Below, in pieces: positions 9,698 to 16,137 of a DNA stretch of 21,317 nucleotides; position 1 is the stretch's first letter; each line of letters opens with the position of its first letter. The position numbers and the translations under genes are program-made. The stretch comes from a virus. The DNA lies in the IMG/VR virus record IMGVR_UViG_3300034418_010051, positions 1 to 21,317 of that record. One strand, written 5' to 3'. The notes beneath the pieces are model-generated. The model was not told the DNA's origin. It did no database searches and saw only the letters and a list, made by a program, of their open reading frames with translations.

Positions 9698-11926
9698 ATG
9701 GCAGACCCCACAGAATTATCAAATGAAGCCACTGAGGTTAAATCAGATTTGTGGCACAAATTATTTGGTGACCAACCAGTTCCGACTCAAGAAGAAGTTA
9801 CACAAGCGCTAACAACGCCGTCGGATGAAACGGAGGAGGACAGAACTGCTAGGTTACTCGGGATTGTACCAGCAGATGTCGCAGAGCCAATCTTAGAGAG
9901 GCAGAAGGAAGCAGAGTACCAAAGGTTCATCAGTGGTGTTGCAGAACCATCAATGACCGATGCTGGCACTATTGAGCTAGCAGCATCGGTAGCTGGCGGT
10001 GTTGGATTGCCTATGGCATTGGGAAGAAGATATGGAGGACCAATCCTGCGCGAATTAGGGACAGCTGCCATAAGCAGTGTCGGTTCTTCTTTTTCCGAGG
10101 AAGTAGCAAATAAAATCTTATCAGATTTGGGTCTACGCGAGCAGAAAAAATTAGTCGATAGGGGCGAAAGAATTGTTAGTAATACCTTCATCGACATGAT
10201 GTTAGAAGGTGGGGTAATTGCTGCTGGTCGTTTGTCTGGTCCAATGAGGGAATTGGCGGACATATCCGAAATGGTTCTCAAACATTTTGACCCTGCAATA
10301 AACTTAACTCGCGCTTTTGTGGACGACATCGCTCAATTCAACAAGTCTATTTATGGTGGAGTTGGTGGCAATGCCTACACGGCAGTAGAAGCTTATCAGA
10401 AAATGAAAGAGAAATTACTGAACGATAGAAAGTTCCGTAATTTACCTACAGCTAAAATTTTTAGTGTTGTTGAAAAGAGGTTTAATGAGAGCCTAAAGGC
10501 TACTCAGGAGGGTCTAGACAAAACTATTACACAGGTGTCTGATAAAGTTAATAGCTACTACGAAGTGGCGGAAGGAAAAGCAAAAGGCGCACCGGGTGCG
10601 TTTTATCTTGCAGGTCGCACTGGTCGGGAAGCTCCACCTTCATTCGATTTCAAAATGTCCGAATTTAACTTCGAAGGACTTTACAAAGCGTTAAATGATA
10701 GAAGCATTGAAATGTTCGATGCGTGGAAAGCTAAGGGGCAGGACTCTTTAAAGGGAGCGATTGATACCGGAAGGGGCAACACGACTATTACCAAACGGGT
10801 TAGGGAAGAGATTGACAATCTTTATAAAAAATATGAACCGGACACTTTTGATTCCATGATTCTTGCTCAGAACGATGCTGCTGTCACAAAAAAGAAATTA
10901 CGTAAATTGTATTTCGAACAGCGACAAGGTAGATGGACTAATCCAAAGACCAGAGCTAAAAAAGAGGCAAAAGTAACTGAATTAAAAGAGGACTTAGAAG
11001 TTTATGAAGCCAACATAGCTGATTTTCAATCTATATTAGATGACATCTCAATTCCAGCAGAGGACTTAATCAATATCCGACGAGGTATGGACCAGCTATC
11101 TAACTTAGATGCGAAGACAGCAGATACTAGCGTATCGGGTAGGCTATCATATGAGTCAATGCAGTTGTTGTCGAATAAGTTTCGAGAAACTCTTGGACGA
11201 CGCATACACGAAATTGACCCTGACTTAGCTATTTCTTGGGCAAATATGAATGAGACGTACGGAGTTCTTAAGAGAGTTGAGCCGGGAGTTCGTCATAGAG
11301 CGCTACCTGACCAAGCTGCTGACAATCTCATACGGAGACCAGTCGGCGGAGTTGTCAGTGATTTTGTGTTAGGCATGTCGCCAGCAGGTGCATTTCGTGT
11401 TGGTATGGAAGATGTTGGAAGCAGAGCATCATTTATAAAGCCGATAGCAGCTGTTACATATAGAGGCGCAGAGGCAATGCGTCGTCCATTAGCAGCAGCT
11501 GCAGAATTAGGACCGGGTACTGCTAGTGCTATGTCTCGATTAATTACAGATGCAACCGATGTTGATATCAGACAATGGGCAGCTGATGTTATTAACAATG
11601 GAGCAGAAGCTGCATTGCAAACGCAAAAAACTGCCGAAGAAGAAGCTCGTGCTGCTCAACCGTTGCCATTAATAGACTTAAAGCAGGAGCGCAGAACACA
11701 CATACTAAACGTACTGCAGGGAGCTAGTGACAGTTTGGCATATGCAAAGAAAAAGCTAATGTACAACAATGGAACGCCTACAGGTTCAGACAATGTTACT
11801 GAGATTTTTATAAGGGGTGCTGGCATAACCACACCGCCTGAGGAGGAGGAAGAAGAAAAGACTGAAACTCCAACAATAGAGATGGAAGATACTGGATTAG
11901 GTACTAAGAAGAGAAAGGTGCAGTGA
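9698..11926 (+). CDS. Large internal virion/ejection-like protein, unknown
   Basis: This is a 742-aa protein with ATG after a clear SD (AAAGGAATACC). Two moderately hydrophobic Gly/Ala segments lie at about residues 91-108 (ELAASVAGGVGLPMALG) and 164-180 (FIDMMLEGGVIAAG). The middle is long, charged and mainly helical with Lys/Glu-rich parts. A second Ala/Gly-rich part follows near residues 545-640. The C-terminus has a Glu-rich run (about 713-731) and then a basic end. No transglycosylase or peptidase motif is evident. Its size, its last place among the large late genes and its position just before the lysozyme suit an ejection-complex protein, but this is inferred. Confidence 0.55.
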   Translation: MADPTELSNEATEVKSDLWHKLFGDQPVPTQEEVTQALTTPSDETEEDRTARLLGIVPADVAEPILERQKEAEYQRFISGVAEPSMTDAGTIELAASVAGGVGLPMALGRRYGGPILRELGTAAISSVGSSFSEEVANKILSDLGLREQKKLVDRGERIVSNTFIDMMLEGGVIAAGRLSGPMRELADISEMVLKHFDPAINLTRAFVDDIAQFNKSIYGGVGGNAYTAVEAYQKMKEKLLNDRKFRNLPTAKIFSVVEKRFNESLKATQEGLDKTITQVSDKVNSYYEVAEGKAKGAPGAFYLAGRTGREAPPSFDFKMSEFNFEGLYKALNDRSIEMFDAWKAKGQDSLKGAIDTGRGNTTITKRVREEIDNLYKKYEPDTFDSMILAQNDAAVTKKKLRKLYFEQRQGRWTNPKTRAKKEAKVTELKEDLEVYEANIADFQSILDDISIPAEDLINIRRGMDQLSNLDAKTADTSVSGRLSYESMQLLSNKFRETLGRRIHEIDPDLAISWANMNETYGVLKRVEPGVRHRALPDQAADNLIRRPVGGVVSDFVLGMSPAGAFRVGMEDVGSRASFIKPIAAVTYRGAEAMRRPLAAAAELGPGTASAMSRLITDATDVDIRQWAADVINNGAEAALQTQKTAEEEARAAQPLPLIDLKQERRTHILNVLQGASDSLAYAKKKLMYNNGTPTGSDNVTEIFIRGAGITTPPEEEEEEKTETPTIEMEDTGLGTKKRKVQ

Positions 11927-12684
11927 TGGCAGAAGAAGAAAAGAAGTCAGCTGTGGAACAGGTATGGGAAGAAAGCAACAAGACTGGCATCGACGGTCCT
12001 AGCCCTAATGCTACTAAGCTCATCAAGGAGTTTGAGACTTTCAAAACTGAGGCGTACGCAGCTACTGAAGGGGAGAAGGCAGATGGCAAGCTAACTATAG
12101 GCTGGGGGTCTACGCTAGACCTAAATCGTAAGATGATACAACCGGGACAAAAGATAGACAGGGAGACAGCTGAGAGGTTGCTAGGGCGTGACATGTTGGA
12201 AGCTTCTGATTTTGTTAAGAGAATGGTCAAGGTGCCTTTGAGTCAAAATCAGTTTGATGCTTTGGTTAGTCTTACTTACAACACTGGTGCTAAGAACGTT
12301 GCCAAGTCTAATCTCTTAAAGAAGCTAAATGCTGGCAAGTATGACGAGGCTGCTAAAGAGTTCTGGGATTGGAATAAGCAGACAGTGAATAAAAAAGACC
12401 CAAAGACTGGCAAGACTATAATAAACTCAAGGACTGGCAAACCTCAGACTATGAAGGTCACGCTAGATGGTCTTACTCATAGGCGAGTGATTGAGGAAAG
12501 CTTGTTTCGTGGGGAAGCTCCCAAACAAGTCAATGCTCGTAGACCCAAGAAGTTTCAGCATGTACGCGATGAGCCTTTCCGTACTGCTGATATTAATTTT
12601 GTTGGTGATGATAGTCAGAACGAGATACAACCTGCAGGAGTAACAAATGACGGAAGCAACGGTAACACAAGTCCAGCGTCTTAA
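11926..12684 (+). CDS. GH24 lysozyme (phage endolysin)
   Basis: This is a 252-aa muramidase of the T4/P22 lysozyme family, cutting the MurNAc-GlcNAc bond of peptidoglycan. ATG 11926 (TGATG overlap with the previous stop, SD AAAGGTG) is preferred to the GTG one codon upstream. Seen: IKEFETFKTEAY with catalytic Glu37, LTIGWGST with Thr57 (the T26 equivalent), then VPLSQNQFDALVSLTYNTG, the hallmark family segment, and a final GLTHRRVIEESLF. The residue aligned to catalytic Asp20 of T4 lysozyme is Ala46, and there are about five extra residues before TIG. A Lys/Thr-rich insertion lies near residues 150-175, and there is a hydrophilic tail of about 45 residues. No signal peptide or SAR segment is visible, so release would need a holin. 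Confidence 0.9.
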   Translation: MAEEEKKSAVEQVWEESNKTGIDGPSPNATKLIKEFETFKTEAYAATEGEKADGKLTIGWGSTLDLNRKMIQPGQKIDRETAERLLGRDMLEASDFVKRMVKVPLSQNQFDALVSLTYNTGAKNVAKSNLLKKLNAGKYDEAAKEFWDWNKQTVNKKDPKTGKTIINSRTGKPQTMKVTLDGLTHRRVIEESLFRGEAPKQVNARRPKKFQHVRDEPFRTADINFVGDDSQNEIQPAGVTNDGSNGNTSPAS

Positions 12685-12937
12685 CTGGGCAGTCATACTA
12701 TTCTTGACGTTGCACACTGCTGGTGCAATCTGGTGGGCATCTCGCATACAAGCTGGCTTCGATTACATGTCCCAGCAAATCGCAGAATTAAAATCAGAGC
12801 TACGAATTGTTAATCAAGATAGGTATACAGCAGTGGAAGCTCAGAAGGATACTCAGCTAATCTTGGAGCGATATAACATGCTCAATATCAGGATATCTCG
12901 ACTGGAGAGTAAAATATTCAACGGGGCTAAACCGTAA
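12647..12937 (+). CDS. Single-membrane-segment coiled-coil protein (holin or i-spanin candidate)
   Basis: This is a 96-aa protein. Its ATG lies inside the lysozyme gene (38-bp overlap) with a strong SD (GCAGGAGTAACAA). Residues 14-31 form one hydrophobic segment with three Trp. Residues 36-92 are charged and helical with heptad-like spacing (QIAELKSELRIVNQDRYTAVEAQKD, then RISRLESKIF; written here in parts of a longer run). The layout resembles an inner-membrane spanin (N-terminal anchor, periplasmic coiled coil) or a single-segment holin. Overlap with the endolysin supports a lysis role. No partner lipoprotein gene is apparent next to it. Its 3' end overlaps that of the minus-strand nuclease gene by 11 bp. 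Confidence 0.65.
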   Translation: MTEATVTQVQRLNWAVILFLTLHTAGAIWWASRIQAGFDYMSQQIAELKSELRIVNQDRYTAVEAQKDTQLILERYNMLNIRISRLESKIFNGAKP

Positions 12938-13412
12938 CGACACGAGAAGCAATGGCTTTCAATTCGTGCAACGGCACCACCACACCAGTGCTATGATACG
13001 TGGGGTTATTGCAAATCTTTTTATCATACTGCTTTAGCCACTGAGGAATTGTTTCTCGTAGAGTCAGCATATTTACAATGGCTGCGCGTTTCAAAGGAGG
13101 GATATAGTAAACTAACATTTGTGCAACTGAGCTATACGCCCAACCCGGCTTACCAGTATTACTATTTGATTCTATCTCGACAAAGATGCGCTTAGTTTCT
13201 GCAGCTCGTATGTCCGCTTTGTACTCCACGGTAAATCTTCGTTTAGGGGTGCCTTTAAAGATGAATATCCTATCGACCCCAAGTTTTTGCACCGTCAGCG
13301 GTACTATTGACACTCTAAAGAATTGCGAGAAATACCTGTCAAGAAGTTTTTCGTAGGATTCGCCTACTGTGAGTTGCGTTTCAAAATCATAGACTGACGG
13401 AACTTTGTGCAT
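12927..13412 (-). CDS. PD-(D/E)XK nuclease-fold protein
   Basis: This is a 161-aa protein with a strong SD (AAAGGAG). It has the likely core of a PD-(D/E)XK nuclease: Glu18 in the first helix (VGESYEKLLDRYF), Asp47 in GVDRIF, and E63-Y-K65 in FTVEYKAD, followed by a strand FVEIES and GWAYSSVAQMLVYYIP, a helix-strand pattern frequent in small phage nucleases. These residues would bind metal and cut DNA. It is the last gene of the leftward block and converges with the late genes. It may act in recombination or host DNA breakdown. The fold call is from motifs; substrate unknown. Confidence 0.65.
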   Translation of the reverse strand: MHKVPSVYDFETQLTVGESYEKLLDRYFSQFFRVSIVPLTVQKLGVDRIFIFKGTPKRRFTVEYKADIRAAETKRIFVEIESNSNTGKPGWAYSSVAQMLVYYIPPLKRAAIVNMLTLRETIPQWLKQYDKKICNNPTYHSTGVVVPLHELKAIASRVVTV

Positions 13413-13430
13413 TGGCTCCTTTCAGATTTT

Positions 13431-13458
13431 AACCTACAATACGAGTGCTATTAAGCAA
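13431..13458 (-). promoter_or_regulatory. Possible promoter for the nuclease gene
   Basis: On the minus strand, TTGCTT is followed after 16 nt by TAGGTT, with an AT-rich stretch after it, about 20 nt before the nuclease ATG. This is a weak sigma-70-like match. It would explain transcription of the nuclease gene after the spacer at 13459-13504. Confidence 0.3.
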
Positions 13459-13473
13459 GATGTTGGTGCTCGT

Positions 13474-13506
13474 GGGGTAGGGAGCTATTGCTCTCTGCCC
13501 CTTTTT
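13474..13506 (+). terminator. Rho-independent terminator ending late transcription
   Basis: ggggtagggagc (13474-13485) pairs with gctctctgcccc (13490-13501) across a TATT loop: 12 pairs with two G-U wobbles, followed by TTTTT. The T-run is on the plus strand only. Its place, beyond the minus-strand nuclease gene, means late transcripts run antisense through that gene before stopping. Confidence 0.85.
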
Positions 13507-13789
13507 AATCGTCTAAAATATCTGAGACACTTTTAGTACTCCACAACTTACACGCCCAATATTTGGCTTTCGTTTTAGGACCCGGATTGTCGCAGTTATG
13601 ACGAGCGCGGAAAGCTTTACGCGCTGCAGGGTTGTCTCGTCGTATCTCCATGTCAGGGTCACCAAACGTGACTTTGACTATGTTGCCCTTCTCATTCCGT
13701 ACGTACACTTTGTACTTCTTGTTGCCACCTTCGTTACGCATAACTTTGTTAAGAGGTGGGTCTTTCTTTTTCTTTTTTTTATCAGCCAT
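13505..13789 (-). CDS. Small basic conserved phage protein with RARHNC…WACKLW motif
   Basis: This is a 94-aa protein with SD AGGTGA just before the ATG. The N-terminus is a Lys run (KKKKKKD). The rest has the pattern KKYKVYVRNEKGNIVKVTFG, then MEIRRDNPAARKAFRARHNC, then PGPKTKAKYWACKLW. This pattern is familiar to me from small proteins in marine phages and some large DNA viruses of eukaryotes (possibly DUF5872; not checked). Cys65 and Cys80 could bind metal or form a pair. No function is known to me. A terminator-like hairpin separates it from the gene upstream. Confidence 0.65.
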   Translation of the reverse strand: MADKKKKKKDPPLNKVMRNEGGNKKYKVYVRNEKGNIVKVTFGDPDMEIRRDNPAARKAFRARHNCDNPGPKTKAKYWACKLWSTKSVSDILDD

Positions 13790-13800
13790 AGGTCACCTGT

Positions 13801-13865
13801 AAAAAGGTGGGAGGGTAGTCGAAAAAGGTTCTTGGGAGAAACTACTAAGACTCGACCCCCTCCCA
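13801..13865 (-). terminator. Probable rho-independent terminator, minus strand
   Basis: On the minus strand, TGGGAGGGGGTCG pairs with CGACTACCCTCCCA (imperfect), followed by CCTTTTT (A-run at 13801-13805). A smaller hairpin sits in the long loop (AGTTTCT/AGAACCT, one mismatch). It lies between the genes ending at 13870 and starting at 13789, so it would reduce expression of the two last leftward genes. Confidence 0.55.
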
Positions 13866-13869
13866 TAAA

Positions 13870-14139
13870 TCACCACACCAGCCAGCCGAAGGCTCGTGCT
13901 AGTCCATAGTACACGTAAGCCTGTGCTTTCATCCAGCTACTATTTACTGTTGTAGCTTCTACGAGCATACGGCGGAGGAATAAGTCATCGACTTGCTTGC
14001 GCGTTAAGCTGCCGGCGTTATCATATAGAGCATCATGGAGAGTACAGGCAGGAAGCATAGGGTCTGTAGTCCCCAACCACTTGAAAATCTTGTCAGTAGC
14101 AAACCACCTATATCCACAGCGAATTTTATTGTCCCCCAT
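13870..14139 (-). CDS. Small phage protein with CTLHDALYD motif
   Basis: This is an 89-aa protein with SD AGAGGT. The core is ACTLHDALYD followed by RKQVDDLFLRRMLVEA, i.e. HDxLY then an Asp-Asp helix. The layout resembles the phage family I know as DUF1353 (HDYLY, then ADxxF-xxM), and more loosely the His-Asp motif of phospholipase A2. The C-terminus is aromatic and hydrophobic (YVYYGLARAFGWLVW). It overlaps the upstream gene by 14 bp. Biochemical function is unknown. Confidence 0.55.
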   Translation of the reverse strand: MGDNKIRCGYRWFATDKIFKWLGTTDPMLPACTLHDALYDNAGSLTRKQVDDLFLRRMLVEATTVNSSWMKAQAYVYYGLARAFGWLVW

Positions 14140-14347
14140 CTCGTACCTCTTTTTTTATCTTATCCAACTCCGCCATTAATCGAACTACATTTTTCTTGAG
14201 GACCTGTACTGTGCTACCGTTTAAGCCATGACTATCCATGAGACGCTCTCTCGCAGCATTCAGCTCACGTTGAGTTTGCCTGTATTTTTCGTTATTCAAT
14301 AACTCTTGAGATAAATTGCGAGTCGAACGCTTTCTAACAGTCCCCAT
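14126..14347 (-). CDS. Small helical protein, unknown
   Basis: This is a 73-aa protein. Its ATG follows a very strong SD (GCAGGAGGACGT) and lies inside the 3' end of the RuvC-like gene (14-bp overlap). The protein is basic at its N-terminus and otherwise charged and helical, with a probable coiled coil over residues 15-70 (a helix, the turn HGLNGST, then a second helix). No family is recognised. The tight overlap on both sides supports it as a real operon member. Confidence 0.65.
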   Translation of the reverse strand: MGTVRKRSTRNLSQELLNNEKYRQTQRELNAARERLMDSHGLNGSTVQVLKKNVVRLMAELDKIKKEVRDGGQ

Positions 14348-14774
14348 ACGTCCTCCTGCAGTATTCGCAAATCAGTATAGCATCTGCCACCTTGTGAGTG
14401 ATGTGCAAGTCAGGAAAGAGCTGCTGCGCTTTCTGTTTGGTGACATTCTTGTCCCCCTTTGTCAGACAGCTGAGGCTTTTTTGCCACGTACTCGGAGCGA
14501 CATCGTCAAAAGGAGTCCGTTGCGCTGTCAGTACTCCACGCAGAAAGCCATAGCCTCGTCCGAAGGTAAAGGTGCTCTTGACCCCTTGCTTCGGCATGGA
14601 ATGAACCTTCTCTAATAGAGCAAATGCTTTACCTCTGCCGAAGTCCCAGAGCAGCTCGGCTACATCCGCTTCTGTATCTGGCATTGCCCACGCTTGCATC
14701 ACCCCATCCGCAAAAACTGCAATGCCTCCATTCTTTCCCGGGTCTATCCCGATGATTTTGCTCTGTTCTCCCAT
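14334..14774 (-). CDS. RuvC-like Holliday-junction resolvase
   Basis: This is a 146-aa protein of the RuvC / RNase H fold. Seen: IIGIDPGKNGGIAVF with catalytic Asp11, LLEKVHSMP with Glu55, FTFGRGYGFLRGVL, then PSTWQKSL, and C-terminal HKVADAILICEYCRR with His127 and Asp131. These supply the metal-binding acidic residues. Such enzymes cut branched DNA formed during replication and recombination before packaging. It starts with SD AAGGAG, inside the 3' end of the OB-fold gene (31-bp overlap), so the two are probably translated together. The length is normal for phage RuvC-like proteins. Confidence 0.85.
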   Translation of the reverse strand: MGEQSKIIGIDPGKNGGIAVFADGVMQAWAMPDTEADVAELLWDFGRGKAFALLEKVHSMPKQGVKSTFTFGRGYGFLRGVLTAQRTPFDDVAPSTWQKSLSCLTKGDKNVTKQKAQQLFPDLHITHKVADAILICEYCRRTYGDC

Positions 14775-15382
14775 GGTCGCTCTCCTTGTCGTAACCGTCG
14801 TAACCCTATCTCTATATAAGCCTCTTTGAGCACTGCGTAATCTTTGAAGTTTTTCTTATCAATTCGAGTCCAGTCATAACCTTGCGCCGTTAAGATATCC
14901 TCCCACTCCGTGCCAAACATAAGGTGCAAAAAGTCGACCTTATCAACATACCGCTCATTCAGTTGAATGCAGTTATCAATATGCGTATACTCGTGACGAC
15001 CGTCAGCACGTTTGATGTAAATCACGTCGAACTCGCGCATCCACTCTTTATGCTCTTCAGTCACTATACTATCACAAGCGTCGTGCCGAATTGCCTTCTT
15101 GGTCACCTCCTGTTGCTTATCCTCATCGACGAAGCCCCAGCTCGAGACTAGGACAGAGCGTATATCGTCCTCTACTGTCTCGTCGACCTTACCACATACG
15201 AAAAGGTTCTCTCCGTGATGAGTAAGCAGTGTTTTAGCCCTGTCAGCCTGCTCTCTGAATGCTCTACACTGATAGTGTATGCCGTCTTTGTCACGTATAA
15301 CGAACAGGCAATACTTATTACCACGCTGACTGACTCGCTCGGCAGGTTTTACCGTCAGCTTCCCTTCTAAAACTCTTTCCAT
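14744..15382 (-). CDS. OB-fold nucleic-acid-binding protein
   Basis: This is a 212-aa protein with SD GGGAG. Residues 4-75 follow an OB-fold pattern like SSB or tRNA-anticodon domains: LEGKLTVKPAERVSQRGNKY, FVIRDKDGIHYQCRAF, LFVCGKVDE. The second half (residues 100-212) is charged and has no family I recognise; it contains DVIYIKRADGRHEYTHIDNC and WEDILTAQGYDW. Position between the repeat genes and the RuvC-like resolvase, with overlap, suggests a role in replication or recombination, perhaps binding ssDNA or branched DNA. The OB-fold part is moderately sure; the rest is unknown. Confidence 0.6.
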   Translation of the reverse strand: MERVLEGKLTVKPAERVSQRGNKYCLFVIRDKDGIHYQCRAFREQADRAKTLLTHHGENLFVCGKVDETVEDDIRSVLVSSWGFVDEDKQQEVTKKAIRHDACDSIVTEEHKEWMREFDVIYIKRADGRHEYTHIDNCIQLNERYVDKVDFLHLMFGTEWEDILTAQGYDWTRIDKKNFKDYAVLKEAYIEIGLRRLRQGERPWENRAKSSG

Positions 15383-15393
15383 TTGTTTCTCCC

Positions 15394-15678
15394 TTAATTC
15401 GACCTCGACCTCGACATCGCCCTAGACCACGACCACGACCACGCCCACGCCCACGACTTCGACCTCGACAACCACGACTTCGACCCCGACCTCGACCAAG
15501 AACTCGACCCCGACCACGACCACGACCACGCCCACGCCCACGACTTCGACTTCGACCACGCCCCAGACCACGACCACGCCCCCGACTGCGCCCTAGACCA
15601 CGACCGCGACCACGCCCTTGACCACGACCCCGACCTCAAAGACGCTTCCAGCCCTCTTCTCATTATTGCTGCTGTCAT
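15394..15678 (-). CDS. Ser/Trp/Arg hexamer-repeat protein, copy B
   Basis: This is a 94-aa protein. ATG 15678 stands 1 nt after the stop of copy A, with SD GGAGG just upstream. It opens with MTAAIMRRGLEASLR, the same as copy A. The rest is an alternating array in which nearly every second residue is Ser or Ala and the other is Trp, Arg, Gly or Lys (e.g. SWAWAWSWSWS, twice). Codons follow (T/G)CG-NNG, nearly all ending in G. The segment SKSWAWAWSWSWS is itself duplicated. It ends 11 nt before the OB-fold start. No known function. It could be a structural or membrane-active peptide, or coding may be secondary to a DNA-level role. Confidence 0.6.
   Translation of the reverse strand: MTAAIMRRGLEASLRSGSWSRAWSRSWSRAQSGAWSWSGAWSKSKSWAWAWSWSWSGSSSWSRSGSKSWLSRSKSWAWAWSWSWSRAMSRSRSN
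15402..15633. repeat. Degenerate hexanucleotide array B
   Basis: On the plus strand, GAC or GCC recurs every 6 bp (gacNNc type; minus strand TCG-NGG) over about 230 bp, with 3-bp register shifts such as gacaaccac. Every reading frame-compatible expansion by 6 bp would preserve the coding frame. An Asp-x-Asp-x frame is also open on the plus strand for the same reason. Confidence 0.9.
15631..15678. repeat. 48-bp flank repeat, copy B
   Basis: This 48-bp block encodes the shared N-terminus of the repeat proteins. It matches 15791-15838 except for one base (G at 15651, A at 15811). The offset is 160 bp. On the minus strand the difference is synonymous (CTG/TTG Leu); on the plus strand it would change Ser to Asn. 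Confidence 0.95.
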
Positions 15679-15679
15679 A

Positions 15680-15838
15680 TCACCTCCACCTCGACCAAGA
15701 CCGCGACCCCGATTCCGACCTAGACCTCGACCAAGAACTCGACCCCGACCTCGACCACGACCACGACAACCACGACCTCGACCAAGACCTCGACCTCAAA
15801 GACGCTTCCAACCCTCTTCTCATTATTGCTGCTGTCAT
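15680..15838 (-). CDS. Ser/Trp/Arg hexamer-repeat protein, copy A
   Basis: This is a 52-aa protein. ATG 15838 overlaps the TAA of the DUF6948-like gene as TAATG, so it is probably translated by coupling. It starts MTAAIMRRGLEASLR and then runs as an alternating Ser-x array rich in Trp and Arg (RSRSWSRSWLSWSWSRSG, then SSSWSRSRSESG). It ends TGA just before copy B. The array is shorter than in copy B but shares blocks with it (GSSSWSR, SWLS) in a different order. Positively charged and Trp-rich; no signal peptide. Function unknown. Confidence 0.6.
   Translation of the reverse strand: MTAAIMRRGLEASLRSRSWSRSWLSWSWSRSGSSSWSRSRSESGSRSWSRWR
15690..15793. repeat. Degenerate hexanucleotide array A
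   Basis: Same 6-bp periodic design as the array at 15402-15633, about 104 bp long, with GAC recurring on the plus strand and a 3-bp register shift at gacaaccac. It encodes the Ser-x part of copy A. Confidence 0.9.
15791..15838. repeat. 48-bp flank repeat, copy A
   Basis: Partner of 15631-15678, 47 of 48 bases identical. With the arrays, it shows that a gene-length unit was duplicated in tandem. Confidence 0.95.
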
Positions 15839-16095
15839 TACTTTTGTTCCCGAGGCAGTTCGTGCTTCCATTCAAAAACATCAACAATAGCACCAAGCGA
15901 AACTCGAACGAGTCCCTGTACTGGCTCTACCTCCGACAACTTGCCAGTTTTCAACGCATCGCTGAATCGTCCAGTATCTGCAATCCAAGCTGCATCAGAT
16001 AAAGTGACAAAAGTATCTGAAACCGCTACTACCTTGCCTGTGTGATACATCGTCACTGTGCGAATAAATACGTTTTCACCAATTAACTCTCTCAT
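15838..16095 (-). CDS. DUF6948-like small conserved protein
   Basis: This is an 85-aa protein. The start at 16095 is chosen because AGGAG lies 8 nt before it; an in-frame ATG at 16143 would make the terminator hairpin part of the protein. The sequence IGENVFIRTVTMYHTGKVVAV, then LSDAAWIADTGRFSDALKTG, VEPV, GAIVDVFEWKHELPR is a well conserved pattern in phages and bacteria, which I remember as DUF6948 (name not checked). It is probably a small beta-barrel with a Trp-containing helix. Function unknown. It is directly coupled to the two hexamer-repeat genes. I have the impression that relatives also sit next to short-repeat genes, which a search should test. Confidence 0.65.
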   Translation of the reverse strand: MRELIGENVFIRTVTMYHTGKVVAVSDTFVTLSDAAWIADTGRFSDALKTGKLSEVEPVQGLVRVSLGAIVDVFEWKHELPREQK

Positions 16096-16108
16096 GTAAT
16101 TTTCTCCT

Positions 16109-16137
16109 AAAAAAACAGGGGAGCCACGGCTCCCCCT
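16109..16137 (-). terminator. Strong rho-independent terminator/attenuator, minus strand
   Basis: On the minus strand, GGGGAGC-CGTG-GCTCCCC is followed by TGTTTTTTT. It lies between the ssDNA-binding-type gene and the DUF6948-like gene, overlapping the latter's leader. No promoter is evident after it, so downstream genes probably depend on read-through or antitermination. It would make the ssDNA-binding-type protein the most abundant product. Confidence 0.85.

Noticed and set aside
9787-10329. 180-aa minus-strand frame in the late block
   Set aside because: Antisense shadow of the 742-aa gene; no SD, Ser/Ala/Pro-rich composition typical of such shadows.
14316-14615. Plus-strand 99-aa frame
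   Set aside because: It is antisense to the RuvC-like gene, which has clear catalytic motifs.
15618-15890. Plus-strand Asp-x-Asp-x reading frame across the repeat region
   Set aside because: It is open because the array has a 6-bp period. It runs against the operon, lacks an SD and carries the only non-silent reading of the copy difference.
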